In this document: positions 45,233 to 54,707 of the stretch, piece by piece
Layout: every line of letters begins with the position of its first letter
How positions within the stretch are numbered: position 1 is the first letter of the stretch
Origin: Vicingaceae bacterium
GTDB taxonomy: Bacteria > Bacteroidota > Bacteroidia > Flavobacteriales_E > Vicingaceae
NCBI GenBank assembly: GCA_018402765.1
Contig: JAGYIE010000001.1
Location: 496,001 to 560,000, forward strand
Reading direction: 5' to 3'
DNA length: 64,000 nucleotides
Notes under the pieces: generated by a model
What the model was told of the DNA's origin: nothing
Seen by the model: only the letters and a program-made list of their open reading frames with translations
Databases searched by the model: none
Made by a program: the position numbers and the translations under genes

Positions 45233-45781
45233 ATGACTACATATATCGCTTTATTGCGCGGAATAAACGTGAGCGGAAAAAATAAAATTCTCATGAAGCC
45301 GCTCGCAATAGCTCTTGAACCATTAAACATAAAACAAATAACGACTTACATCCAAAGTGGAAATATCGTATTTCAGTCTGCTAAAAAATCTACAAAAGAA
45401 TTAGAAAAAGAAATTGAAATTCGAATACTCGATTGCTTTGAACTAACAGTTTCTGTTATAGTTATGACATTGGATGAATTAAATTCTATAGAAAAAAACA
45501 ATCCTTACCATCTTTTAGGTATTGAAATAGATAAGAAATACGGCTGCTTTTTAAAGTCGTTACCTGATGAAATAGGAATGGAAAAATTGTCGAGATTCAA
45601 TAGTCAAAATGATGAATATACTATTGTTAATCAGTTTATTTACCTCAATTACTTTGATAGGGCAGGAAATTCTAAATTGACAACAAACTTAATAGAGAAT
45701 AAGATGAACGTTGTCGGGACTGCACGCAATTGGAAAACCATTCTCAAGCTAATAGAAATCGGCAATGCTGTATCGCTATAG
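45233..45781 (+). CDS. DUF1697 protein
   Basis: A 182-residue protein of the DUF1697 family, identified by the opening MTTYIALLRGINVSGKNKI and YIQSGNIVFQSAK (about 41-53), with a C-terminal TARNWKTILKL. The structure of family members is a two-domain ferredoxin-like fold, but no activity is established. It follows the lipoprotein gene by one base and precedes rluF by 44 bases. Confidence 0.92.
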   Translation: MTTYIALLRGINVSGKNKILMKPLAIALEPLNIKQITTYIQSGNIVFQSAKKSTKELEKEIEIRILDCFELTVSVIVMTLDELNSIEKNNPYHLLGIEIDKKYGCFLKSLPDEIGMEKLSRFNSQNDEYTIVNQFIYLNYFDRAGNSKLTTNLIENKMNVVGTARNWKTILKLIEIGNAVSL

Positions 45782-45825
45782 CTCAATTTTACCGTTCTTT
45801 GCAAACTGAATAAGGTGGAAATAAG

Positions 45826-46557
45826 ATGGAAGAAATACAATCGACAAGAATCAATAAATACTTAAGCGAAGTGGGCTACTGTTCTCGTCGAGCGGCAGAC
45901 AAACTAATAGAAGAAGGAAGAGTAACTATCAATGGGAAAGTACCAGAAATGGGAACCAAAGTAGCTCCTGGAGATGAAGTTTGTGTAGATGGCAGCAATG
46001 TATCTCCAAAAAACGAATCGTTTGTCTATATAGCACTAAATAAGCCTGTAGGAATTGTCTGTACAACTGATACAGGTGTAGAAAAAGATAATATCATCGA
46101 TTTTATTAATTATCCAAAGCGTATTTTTCCTATTGGGCGACTAGATAAACCAAGCGAAGGACTGATTTTATTAACCAATGACGGTGATATAGTAAATAAA
46201 ATTCTAAGAGCAAGAAATAATCACGAAAAGGAATATCTCGTCACAGTAGATCGACCAATAAATCCATTTTTCATCCGTAAAATGAGCAATGGAGTGGAGA
46301 TTTTAGATACAGTTACACGAAAATGTTATGTCGAAAAAGTAAGTGAATTTGAGTTTAAAATCATTCTTACGCAGGGGTTAAACCGTCAGATTAGACGAAT
46401 GTGTGATGCTTTAGAATACAGAGTAACAAAGCTTAAGCGAACTAGAATAATGAACATCCACTTGGATATGCCTATTGGCAAGTGGAGAGACCTTTCAAAA
46501 GAAGAATTAAGCGAACTCAATGAACTTTTAATTGACTCAAATAAAACCATTAACTAA
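45826..46557 (+). CDS. rluF: 23S rRNA pseudouridine synthase RluF-like
   Basis: A 243-residue pseudouridine synthase of the RsuA/RluF group. An S4 RNA-binding domain (about 5-60; [27 protein letters not shown]) precedes the catalytic domain with the active Asp in [17 protein letters not shown] (about 101-117) and [14 protein letters not shown] near 183-196. It isomerizes uridine in 23S rRNA or, in dual-specific members, tRNA-Tyr. RluF versus RluB/RsuA assignment is by sequence feel and could be wrong. Confidence 0.88.
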   Translation: MEEIQSTRINKYLSEVGYCSRRAADKLIEEGRVTINGKVPEMGTKVAPGDEVCVDGSNVSPKNESFVYIALNKPVGIVCTTDTGVEKDNIIDFINYPKRIFPIGRLDKPSEGLILLTNDGDIVNKILRARNNHEKEYLVTVDRPINPFFIRKMSNGVEILDTVTRKCYVEKVSEFEFKIILTQGLNRQIRRMCDALEYRVTKLKRTRIMNIHLDMPIGKWRDLSKEELSELNELLIDSNKTIN

Positions 46558-46573
46558 ATATATTTTAAATTAA

Positions 46574-48766
46574 TTGAAAGACATTTTACTAATCACCCCG
46601 CCTTTTACTCAGCTGAATACACCCTATCCAGCAACTGCATATTTAAAAGGTTTTTTGAATACTAAGTCAATCTCGTCTTTTCAGGTAGATTTAGGTATAG
46701 AAGTGATTAATGCACTATTTACAGCAAATAGGTTAAGTGAATTATTTAATTTTAATACTGATCAAAAAGAAGTTACCGACAAAAACATCAGCAGAATTCT
46801 TGCTTTAAAAGAATCCTATATCCAAACAATAGAGCCCGTAATTGAATTCTTACAAGGAAAACAACCCAATTTAGCTCGTCTAATTTGTAATGGAAATTAT
46901 TTACCAGTAGCTAATCGATTAGCAGCCGCTTTAGACCTTGAATATGCATTTGGTGAAATGGGTATGCAAGATCAAGCAAAACACTTGGCAACGCTTTACC
47001 TAGAGGACTTGTCAGACTTTATAGTGCATTGTGTAGACGAAAATTTTGGCTTTAGCAGGTATGCTGAACGACTAGGGAGAAGCGCAAATTCTTTTAATGA
47101 ATTGTACGCTTGTTTGCAATCACCTTTATCGGTTATTGATCAAATCACGATGAAATTATTAGACCAACGAATTGAAGAGGTTCAACCTAAACTAGTGTGT
47201 CTTTCTGTGCCTTTTCCAGGAAATTTATTCAGTGCTTTTAGGTGCGCGCAACACTTAAAAAAGAAGTATCCTGAAGTTAAGATCGCCATGGGTGGAGGTT
47301 TTCCAAATACAGAATTAAGAAGCCTTACCGATACTAGAGTTTTCGATTTCTTTGATTTTATAACGTTGGACGACGGAGAATTACCAATTGAACTGCTCTA
47401 TCAATACATAAAAAATAAAAACACGAATATACAAACCCTTAAAAGAACCTACCTAAAGTTAAATGGGAAGGTTCTTTATAGCAATAATTCCACTTTAAAC
47501 GACTACAAACAAAGTCAAATAGGTACACCAGATTACACAGACTTAGATCTAGATAAGTATATTTCAGTTATTGAAATTACCAATCCAATGCACAGTTTAT
47601 GGAGCGATGGAAGATGGAATAAATTAACAATGGCACATGGTTGTTATTGGGGAAAATGTTCGTTTTGTGATGTCAGTTTAGATTACATTAAACTATATGA
47701 ACCGGTAACTGCCAAATTATTGGTAGATCGAATGGAAGAGCTAATTTTATCCACAGGAGAAAGAGGTTTTCATTTTGTAGATGAAGCTGCACCTCCCGCT
47801 TTAATGCGTGAAGTAGCCTTAGAAATAATAAAAAGAAAGCTTACAGTTACTTGGTGGGCAAACATCCGCTTTGAAAAGAGCTTTACGAGTTCTCTTGCTA
47901 AACTATTAAGTATATCGGGCTGTATAGCAGTTTCGGGCGGTTTAGAAGTTGCATCAGATAGACTATTAAAACTCATTGAAAAAGGTGTAACCGTTGAGCA
48001 AGTTGCACAAGTGACTCGAAACCTAACTGAATCAGGTATAATGGTACACGCTTATTTAATGTATGGCTACCCTACTCAAACCATTCAGGAAACGATTAAC
48101 AGTTTAGAAATGGTACGCCAACTTTTTGAAGCAGGTGTTTTAAAATCAGGATTTTGGCATCAATTTGCATTAACAGCACATAGTCCAATTGGATTAAATC
48201 CTGAAAAGTATGGAATAAAGCCTCATTTAACTGAAATAACTTTTGCAAATAATGATGTAGAATTTACCGACTCTAAAGGAATTGATCACAACATGTTTAG
48301 CGAAGGATTAAGAAAATCGCTCTACAATTATATGCACGATATCGGTTTTGAATTGCCGCTTCAAGAATGGTTTACTTTCAAAATACCTTTTCCTACTATT
48401 TCAAAAAGATATATTAAAGACTGTTTACTTGCTGAAAATGATTGGGTCATAAAGCCAACAGCAAAAGTATACTGGTTAGGAAACAATGTAAATGGTAGAC
48501 TAATTGAGATGACTAAGAAAGGTAAAAAAAATACCAATTATTCGTTCACCATTCAAACCATAAGCACTTCTGAAACAATTCATTTTGAGATAAAAGTTGG
48601 TAAATGGATGGAAAAAACTTTAGAAAAAACTTCAATTTACAACCCATTTATCTACACTTTTGAGCAACTCAAAGCTGATTATGAGCAACACTTCGAAAAC
48701 TTTGAACTTTTTTGGTTTTCAAAGCCTGTTGAAATACTAAAAAATATAGGATTAATTCACTTATAA
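46574..48766 (+). CDS. B12-binding-domain radical SAM protein
   Basis: A 730-residue enzyme. The N-terminal about 300 residues contain a cobalamin-binding Rossmann-like domain (LLITPPFTQLNTPYPATAYLKG early, then VCLSVPFPGNLFSAFRCAQHLKK and KIAMGGGFPNTELR). The radical SAM core follows, with the cluster cysteines in HGCYWGKCSFCD (355-366), spaced C-x4-C-x2-C. A GGLEVASDRLLKLIEKGVT segment and a C-terminal about 130-residue domain of unknown type complete it. It probably performs a radical methylation or rearrangement; substrate unknown. Start is TTG, as a stop lies directly upstream. The gene is isolated functionally. Confidence 0.9.
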   Translation: MKDILLITPPFTQLNTPYPATAYLKGFLNTKSISSFQVDLGIEVINALFTANRLSELFNFNTDQKEVTDKNISRILALKESYIQTIEPVIEFLQGKQPNLARLICNGNYLPVANRLAAALDLEYAFGEMGMQDQAKHLATLYLEDLSDFIVHCVDENFGFSRYAERLGRSANSFNELYACLQSPLSVIDQITMKLLDQRIEEVQPKLVCLSVPFPGNLFSAFRCAQHLKKKYPEVKIAMGGGFPNTELRSLTDTRVFDFFDFITLDDGELPIELLYQYIKNKNTNIQTLKRTYLKLNGKVLYSNNSTLNDYKQSQIGTPDYTDLDLDKYISVIEITNPMHSLWSDGRWNKLTMAHGCYWGKCSFCDVSLDYIKLYEPVTAKLLVDRMEELILSTGERGFHFVDEAAPPALMREVALEIIKRKLTVTWWANIRFEKSFTSSLAKLLSISGCIAVSGGLEVASDRLLKLIEKGVTVEQVAQVTRNLTESGIMVHAYLMYGYPTQTIQETINSLEMVRQLFEAGVLKSGFWHQFALTAHSPIGLNPEKYGIKPHLTEITFANNDVEFTDSKGIDHNMFSEGLRKSLYNYMHDIGFELPLQEWFTFKIPFPTISKRYIKDCLLAENDWVIKPTAKVYWLGNNVNGRLIEMTKKGKKNTNYSFTIQTISTSETIHFEIKVGKWMEKTLEKTSIYNPFIYTFEQLKADYEQHFENFELFWFSKPVEILKNIGLIHL

Positions 48767-48838
48767 TAAGTAGATTAACTCATAAAGAATCGTGACTTTC
48801 TAGCTCTTGAAGCAAATACATAAATATGTTTTTTTTTA

Positions 48839-48846
48839 TACTTTCG
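48839..48846 (+). promoter_or_regulatory. Putative -7 element (TAnnTTCG variant) of the small lipoprotein gene
   Basis: TACTTTCG, identical to the element at 18565 on the minus strand. It lies 42 bases before the lipoprotein ATG. Confidence 0.4.
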
Positions 48847-48888
48847 TAGAATATTTAAAAACAAATAATTAACCCAATTCTTATTTTA

Positions 48889-49095
48889 ATGAAAAAGACC
48901 ATGACCTTTTTAAGCGTATTATCAGCTATTGTAATTAGCTGCGGATCTCCAACAGTAGAAGAAACTATTGATACCACTACAATAGAAGCGACAGAGAATG
49001 CTAAAATGGATTCTATCGCAAACGAATTGGACCAAACAGCTAAAGAAATAGACGCTGCTGCTGAAGAGTTAGATAATATCATCAACGAACTGTAA
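48889..49095 (+). CDS. Small coiled-coil lipoprotein
   Basis: A 68-residue lipoprotein with lipobox VISCG (Cys18), then a Thr/Glu-rich linker and a heptad-like helix DSIANELDQTAKEIDAAAEE (about 41-60). The acidic Ala-rich helix resembles that of the gene that follows 10 bases later, so the two may be co-expressed and possibly interact. A role in envelope stress protection is inference. Confidence 0.75.
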   Translation: MKKTMTFLSVLSAIVISCGSPTVEETIDTTTIEATENAKMDSIANELDQTAKEIDAAAEELDNIINEL

Positions 49096-49105
49096 AAATA
49101 ACATC

Positions 49106-49735
49106 ATGAAAAAAATACTTACACTAACAGCAGTAGCTGCATTTGGCTTATTTTATGCCACTGTTTCTGCTCAATCAGGCATGAACATTGGAAAAGAAGC
49201 AGAAAAAATGACGAAGTCTGCAGCAAGTGATGCAAAAGATGCATCAAAGAAAATAGCTTCAGAAGTTAAAGAGTCTGCAACTGAAAAAGCAGTTGAAGTA
49301 AAAGAAAAAGCCGAAGAAATTGGAAAAGAAAAAATGGATGCGGTCAAGTCTAAAATTTCTGAAAAGAAAAACAGTAGTGAATCAGCTTTAACTGATGCTA
49401 AAGAAGAAAGCACAGAAATAGCAGATAATGCAATTAAAAGGACTGAGGTATCTACAAAACTGTTATCTGAAGAAGTAACTGAAGAGAACATGACATCAAC
49501 TCAAAAGCTAGCTAAGAAAGAAGCTAAACTTGATGCATCAATAAATAATGGTGATGCTAAAGTTGCAGAAGCAAAAGCAAAAATTGACGCTGCTCTTGAA
49601 AAGCTTAATTTAGATAAAGCTGCAGGAAAAATTAATGCTGCTGACTATGCTGCTAAAAATGAAAAAATTCAAAAAGCAATGACCCAAGCCACTACTTTAG
49701 AAGAGAAACTCACAAAAGCAAAAAAGTTGAAGTGA
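49106..49735 (+). CDS. Secreted LEA-like alanine/lysine/glutamate-rich coiled-coil protein
   Basis: A 209-residue exported protein: signal peptide (about 1-22, VSAQ), then a highly hydrophilic region of Ala, Lys and Glu with 11-residue-like periodicity (AASDAKDASKKIASEVKESA, AEEIGKEKMDAVKSKISEKK), as in late-embryogenesis-abundant-like proteins. The region from about 130 is more ordinary helical, ending TLEEKLTKAKKLK. Such proteins can protect membranes or proteins on drying or freezing; here that is a composition-based guess. It forms a pair with the upstream lipoprotein gene. Confidence 0.8.
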   Translation: MKKILTLTAVAAFGLFYATVSAQSGMNIGKEAEKMTKSAASDAKDASKKIASEVKESATEKAVEVKEKAEEIGKEKMDAVKSKISEKKNSSESALTDAKEESTEIADNAIKRTEVSTKLLSEEVTEENMTSTQKLAKKEAKLDASINNGDAKVAEAKAKIDAALEKLNLDKAAGKINAADYAAKNEKIQKAMTQATTLEEKLTKAKKLK

Positions 49736-50505
49736 TAATTTTTTATTAATTGGTTTTTAATAAGTTAATTACCTACAGTAAATGCTGCTCTTATTTTGGA
49801 GCGGTATTATTTTAAGCTTCATTTTAATTAAAATTCATTGTGAAGCCAATATCAATATATAGTGTTACTAAATCGAATCAATAATAGCCATCTAAACCTT
49901 TATTATTTGTTTCCATTGTTGACCGATTAAAATTTAGAATTAAAGACAAGTGCTAATTTTAATGATGTCCCTTGAATTTTTTTTTTGGAAAATAAAATGA
50001 ATCTTTAGAGAAACCGGAAACATTAGTTCAATGTGACCTTAAATAGAAAGAAAAGCCACATTAAAGCTCCAATCTGTGATTGGAGATCACCCGGCTGAAC
50101 TTAGGATTTTAAAACAGTACCTTTTTTTGTTTAGCTCACGACTTGTTTTCTTTTGGATGTTCGTGAATCTTGGGTTTCGTTTTTTTGGCGGACAAAAAAA
50201 TGAAAAATATAAATCAAAAAAAGTAAGCCCCAATCTAATATTAATTGAATGGGTACTTAATTTTTAATGAATAATCCATTGATTTAAAATTATATATATA
50301 TTTTAAATATTTATTTTAATTCGATATACTTTTATTTTTTATCGGACAGTAGTGATTTATTTCTTTGACCAACAACTATTTTTTTATTAGCAGGTTTTTT
50401 TTTATTAAGTTAAAGTCAATGTAGATTAAGCTATTTTTATAGATAAATTTTGCCACGAGTTCTACATAGTTTATTGGATGTAGTAATCAGCCTAAGCAAA
50501 AAATA
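49736..50505. other. Long AT-rich intergenic region with one hairpin
   Basis: About 770 bases with no convincing gene. A 63-codon plus-strand frame at 50076-50267 has no family resemblance and odd composition, so I leave it out. The only structure is the inverted repeat at 50067-50085. Confidence 0.6.
50067..50085. repeat. Short perfect inverted repeat, possible dispersed element
   Basis: CTCCAATC, loop TGT, GATTGGAG gives a perfect 8-bp stem with no flanking T-run, so it is not a terminator. It is followed by the GC-richer ATCACCCGGCTGAAC, out of character with the surroundings, as for a REP-like insertion. Confidence 0.4.
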
Positions 50506-50841
50506 TTACTTTGAGCCTTCATTAATGGATTGCTGCTCAATATCATCATAAAAATCCAACAACTTTACATTTAGTTTATTGTATCGATAAATACCAACAA
50601 TTAAAAGCACTACCGTTAAAGTAAGGGAGGTGTAGCCAAGGAATTTAATTTGCTGAAAGTCTTCTAATTTTAGTAATGCAATTCCGCCTAACAATAAATA
50701 TAAAGAAGCTCTTATATAAGACAATAAGGTCCGTTCATTTGCTAACTTAGTTCGTTCTAAAGCTAAAAAGTCTCTAAGAATAATGTGTTCTCGGTTTTTA
50801 AACTCAGTTCCTAAATTTGGAATTAATTTATTGATTTTCAT
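50506..50841 (-). CDS. DUF202 (YidH-like) membrane protein
   Basis: A 111-residue protein with the DUF202 hallmark FLALERTKLANERTLLSYIRAS (about 25-46) and two hydrophobic helices (about 46-63 and 70-89). Inner membrane; function unknown. I chose the ATG at 50841 (MKINKLIPN), 11 bases after the transporter stop, over an upstream in-frame start inside the transporter gene. The pair is probably one operon. Confidence 0.88.
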   Translation of the reverse strand: MKINKLIPNLGTEFKNREHIILRDFLALERTKLANERTLLSYIRASLYLLLGGIALLKLEDFQQIKFLGYTSLTLTVVLLIVGIYRYNKLNVKLLDFYDDIEQQSINEGSK

Positions 50842-50852
50842 TACACTACGTA

Positions 50853-52616
50853 TTAAAAGGGAAAAAACAAAGATATTATAAACGAAGCTGCTACCCAAAT
50901 TAAAATATTTAAAGGAGTGCCTATTTTTAAGAAATCATTGAACTTATAATTTCCTGAAGCGTAAACCATTGTATTAGTAGGGTAACTTACTGGAGTCATA
51001 AATGTTAAGGATGATGCAAACATCACTGCTACAAGAAAGGGCTTATAACTAATTTCCATCGCTGAAGCTAAACTGATAACAATTGGAGCCATTAACGCTG
51101 CAGTTGCTTTACTAGAAAGTACATTAGTAGACAAAAAAGTAACCAGAAAAATCGCGCTTAGTGTTACTCTAGGATCTAAACTTCCCAAATGTTCAAAAAC
51201 AAAATTTGAAATAATATCTGCTCCTCCGGTTTTCTCTAAGGCTGTTCCCATAGAAAGAACCCCTGCCATCATAAAAATCACCTTCCACTCTATTGCATCG
51301 TAAGCATCTTTTGGTTTTATGATGCGCGTAGTTACTAAAAGTAAACATCCAATCATTCCACTCATTAAAATAGAGGTAATCCCGGTTGCTGCCGCTGTTA
51401 CTACACCTATTGCTATTAAAAGTGCAGGAATGGCCTTCCTTAGATTAATTTTTTTCTCACTGTACTCTGATAAAATAATCAGAAACTTATTTTTTAAAAG
51501 TTTATTGATACTTTCCTTTGTGCCAATAGCTAAAAGCATGTCACCTTCATTTATTATTGCTGATGATAAATTACTTGTTAAAGTCTCCTCTTTTCTTTTG
51601 ATAGCAATAACTGAAAAATTTGAATTGTTACCAAAATTCATTTCTTCAATACTATTGCCGGCTAGTAATGAACCTGCAGGAACCATCATTTCATATACTT
51701 TTTGCGAAATGTTATTAATCGCACCTTGACTATCGCTGCCAATAACCTTATATCGAGTTTGATTTTTAAGTTCAGCCAATTTAGTAGGTGTAATTAAAAT
51801 TCGAATTCGATCTTTAACTTCAATTTTATCTGTATTTAAAAAGTCATTTATCCAGATCTCTTTACGATAAATTCCCAATAATTGCACCTCATAATCCTTC
51901 AATAACCTACTCTTTTCAAGTGCTAATCCAATATCTTTGCAGTGCTCAGTAATTTCAACTTCAGTAATATAATTTTCTGCCTCTTTTAATAAATTTTCAT
52001 CTATGAATTTTCTATTAGGCAATAAAATTGGACCAAGAAAGAAAATATACGTAAGACCTATTCCCATTAGCAATAGCGCGGGAAGGCTAAATTCAAACAT
52101 CCCAAAAGGTTCAAGACCACTTTTTTGGGCGATACTACTCACTAAAATATTTGTTGAAGTGCCTATTAATGTGCAAGTTCCACCAAAAAGAGCAGCAAAC
52201 GAAATTGGGATCATTAACTTTGACGGAGCTATTCCTGTTTGACGGCAAACAGAAAGTGCCATTGGAATTAAAATAGCAACAACCGCTGAATCATTAACAA
52301 AGGCTGAAAAAATGGCGGCAATCAAGCAAAACACTACCAGGGCTGCAGTGTAGTGAATCTTTGCAAGTAGCACAATTTTACTACTTAAACCATCGATTAA
52401 GCCAGAATTAAAAACCGCTGCGCTTATCACGAACATGCAACCCAAAGTTATAGTAGCAGGATGATTAAATCCCGAGAACCCTTCCTCAGGACTTAACACC
52501 CCTGTAGCAATAAACAATGCCATAATAAGGATAGAAGTTGTATCAATTGTAAAATAATCTTTTACAAAAAGAAAAATGCTAATGATGATAATTGCAATCG
52601 TAAAATATAGCTCCAT
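50853..52616 (-). CDS. SLC13/DASS-type anion transporter with RCK_C domains
   Basis: A 587-residue membrane protein. The first half has about five membrane helices with the divalent anion:Na+ motif NDSAVVAILIPMALSVCR and FGGTCTLIGTSTNILVS (about 107-160). Two cytosolic RCK_C (TrkA_C) domains lie in the middle (about 205-375; AGNSIEEMNFGNNSNFSVIAIKR). The rest has about six helices with LSTNVLSSKATAALMAPI (the second Na+/substrate motif). It should move sulfate, phosphate or a dicarboxylate with sodium. The middle domains may sense nucleotide. Confidence 0.92.
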   Translation of the reverse strand: MELYFTIAIIIISIFLFVKDYFTIDTTSILIMALFIATGVLSPEEGFSGFNHPATITLGCMFVISAAVFNSGLIDGLSSKIVLLAKIHYTAALVVFCLIAAIFSAFVNDSAVVAILIPMALSVCRQTGIAPSKLMIPISFAALFGGTCTLIGTSTNILVSSIAQKSGLEPFGMFEFSLPALLLMGIGLTYIFFLGPILLPNRKFIDENLLKEAENYITEVEITEHCKDIGLALEKSRLLKDYEVQLLGIYRKEIWINDFLNTDKIEVKDRIRILITPTKLAELKNQTRYKVIGSDSQGAINNISQKVYEMMVPAGSLLAGNSIEEMNFGNNSNFSVIAIKRKEETLTSNLSSAIINEGDMLLAIGTKESINKLLKNKFLIILSEYSEKKINLRKAIPALLIAIGVVTAAATGITSILMSGMIGCLLLVTTRIIKPKDAYDAIEWKVIFMMAGVLSMGTALEKTGGADIISNFVFEHLGSLDPRVTLSAIFLVTFLSTNVLSSKATAALMAPIVISLASAMEISYKPFLVAVMFASSLTFMTPVSYPTNTMVYASGNYKFNDFLKIGTPLNILIWVAASFIISLFFPF

Positions 52617-52794
52617 CGTATGACTTTAAAAGTATGTAAAATAACAATTATCTTGGGTTTAATAATTAAATGAGGTTTTCCTTTTTCAAAATTAACTGTA
52701 GTTGACTTATGCAGTTTTATTGGCCAATTAGTTACCTCAATTAAATGATTTGTATATCTAATTTCCAAAATTCAATTAATTCAAACAATCCACC

Positions 52795-52802
52795 TACCTT
52801 TG
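52795..52802 (+). promoter_or_regulatory. Putative -7 promoter element of rhlE
   Basis: TACCTTTG matches TAnnTTTG exactly and ends 17 bases before the ATG, implying a very short leader. Confidence 0.55.
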
Positions 52803-52819
52803 CACTTTAATAAAAATAT

Positions 52820-54109
52820 ATGACATTCAAAGAATTAGGGGTTATCGAACCCATTCTTAAGGCCTTAGACGCCGAAGGATACACACATCCTACTCCAATA
52901 CAAGAACAATCGATTCCAAAACTGCTAGAAAAAAGAGATTTATTAGGCTGTGCGCAAACCGGAACAGGTAAAACCGCTGCTTTTACAATACCTATTTTAC
53001 AACATTTATATCAGTCAAAAACCAATCAAAATAGAAATAGACCAATTAAAGCGTTGATAATTACACCAACGCGAGAATTAGCCCTACAAATTGGCGAAAG
53101 CATCGAATCCTATGGTAAGCATACTGGATTGAGGAGCACTGTTATATTTGGTGGTGTAAAACAAGGAAAGCAAACGGCTGCATTAAGCCAAGGTATAGAT
53201 ATTTTAGTTGCCACCCCGGGTCGTTTACTCGATTTAATAGGACAAGGTTTTATTAGTCTTAGCGGAATTGAATACTTCGTCTTAGATGAAGCAGATCAAA
53301 TGCTTGATATGGGTTTTATTCACGACATCAAGAAGTTGTTGGTTAAACTACCTTCTAAAAGACAATCGCTATTCTTCTCGGCTACCATGGCACCTGCTAT
53401 TGTAGATCTTTCAAATAAAATATTGGGAAATCCCGAAAAGGTAACCGTTAAGCCTGAACAAGCAACTGCTGAAAAAGTAGATCAAGGTGTTTATTTTGTA
53501 AGTAAAGGAGATAAACCAAATTTACTTGTTCACTTAATCGAGCAAAAGTCTGTTAATTCTGTACTTGTGTTTTCTCGCACTAAACATGGTGCCAATAAAA
53601 TTGTGAAACAACTCGCAATGGCTGAGATTACTGCTGAAGCAATTCATGGTAATAAATCACAAACGGCAAGAGTTAAGGCCTTAAATAACTTTAAGGATGG
53701 TGTTACCAAAGTACTTGTAGCTACTGATATTGCGGCAAGAGGAATAGATATTGATGAATTGGAACTAGTGGTAAATTATGATCTGCCAAACGTTCCTGAG
53801 ACATATGTACACCGAATTGGTAGAACAGGAAGAGCAAAGGCTAGCGGTGAAGCAATTAGCTTCTGTGATGGTGAAGAAAGAGTATTTCTAAAAGATATTC
53901 AGAAACTGATAAAGCAAGATGTGCCTGTAATCACCGATCACCCCTTTCCTGATGACGGTAAAATAGAGCCTACTGAAAAGAAAAAACCACAACAAGGAAG
54001 AAACGCAAATCGGGGTCCTAAGAAACCATTTAGAGGTGGGAATAAATCCAATAGCTCAGGAGGAAGTAGTCGTGATGGAAATCAATCAAGACGTCGATCT
54101 GAACGCTAG
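52820..54109 (+). CDS. rhlE: DEAD-box RNA helicase, RhlE-like
   Basis: A 429-residue helicase with every DEAD-box motif: Q ([13 protein letters not shown]), I (AQTGTGKT), Ia (PTRELALQ), Ib (TPGRLLD), II (DEADQMLD), III (SAT), IV ([12 protein letters not shown]), V ([11 protein letters not shown]) and VI (HRIGRTGRA). The basic, Gly/Arg/Ser-rich C-terminal tail (about 390-429) is typical of RhlE and probably binds RNA non-specifically. It acts in ribosome assembly or mRNA decay. It is followed by a small YjbR-like gene. Confidence 0.95.
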   Translation: MTFKELGVIEPILKALDAEGYTHPTPIQEQSIPKLLEKRDLLGCAQTGTGKTAAFTIPILQHLYQSKTNQNRNRPIKALIITPTRELALQIGESIESYGKHTGLRSTVIFGGVKQGKQTAALSQGIDILVATPGRLLDLIGQGFISLSGIEYFVLDEADQMLDMGFIHDIKKLLVKLPSKRQSLFFSATMAPAIVDLSNKILGNPEKVTVKPEQATAEKVDQGVYFVSKGDKPNLLVHLIEQKSVNSVLVFSRTKHGANKIVKQLAMAEITAEAIHGNKSQTARVKALNNFKDGVTKVLVATDIAARGIDIDELELVVNYDLPNVPETYVHRIGRTGRAKASGEAISFCDGEERVFLKDIQKLIKQDVPVITDHPFPDDGKIEPTEKKKPQQGRNANRGPKKPFRGGNKSNSSGGSSRDGNQSRRRSER

Positions 54110-54136
54110 TTAAATGTATTGCTTACTTGTACAGGT

Positions 54137-54508
54137 ATGAACATTGAAGAATTAAGAGATTTTTGCTTGTCGTTGAAAGGGGTTTCAGAAGAAATGCCTT
54201 TTGACGATAAAGTGTTAGTTTTTAAAGTTATGGGGAAGATATTCTGTCTAACCAATATCGAGCATTTTGAATCAATTAATGTAAAATGTGATCCAGAAAA
54301 AGCAATCGAACTAAGGGAAACTTATAAGGCTGTGCGGCCAGGCTATCATATGAACAAAAAGCATTGGAACACCATTCAGTTAAACGATTCTATTTCTGTG
54401 GCCCTGCTTGAAGAGTGGATTATTGATTCTTATCAATTAGTAGCAAATTCTCTTACCAAAAAACTTAAAGAAGAGATGGCTTCCTTATTAGCCCCCATTC
54501 TACGTTAA
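54137..54508 (+). CDS. MmcQ/YjbR-family protein
   Basis: A 123-residue protein of the MmcQ/YjbR-like double-wing DNA-binding fold (MNIEELRDFCLSLKGVSEEMPFDDKVLVFKV at the start; VRPGYHMNKKHWNTI near 80-94). Function unknown in most members. I chose the ATG at 54137 with GGT upstream over an in-frame TTG six codons earlier. 27 bases after rhlE. Confidence 0.9.
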   Translation: MNIEELRDFCLSLKGVSEEMPFDDKVLVFKVMGKIFCLTNIEHFESINVKCDPEKAIELRETYKAVRPGYHMNKKHWNTIQLNDSISVALLEEWIIDSYQLVANSLTKKLKEEMASLLAPILR

Positions 54509-54637
54509 AAATAATATAAACAACTTATTATTTACTTACTAATTAATTGATATAAAATTAAATAAACTTGTCGTTCTATTAATTAGATGTTGTAACATTA
54601 AATGTTAATAAATCTATACTACCTCTCTTTTAAAACC

Positions 54638-54645
54638 TAATTTTG
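54638..54645 (+). promoter_or_regulatory. Putative -7 promoter element of the MFS transporter gene
   Basis: TAATTTTG matches TAnnTTTG exactly, 62 bases before the ATG. Confidence 0.5.
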
Positions 54646-54707
54646 TTGCTTGTTTTCAATAAAAATTATCCCTACAACCTATGTGTACTAAGGCATAGAC
54701 CACAGTA

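Noticed and set aside
50076-50267. 63-codon plus-strand frame rich in Phe
   Set aside because: Starts inside a hairpin, has no promoter or family likeness, and its composition follows the local AT-rich sequence.
49736-50505. tRNA or riboswitch in the gap
   Set aside because: No cloverleaf, CCA-adjacent stem or multi-helix fold could be found by eye.
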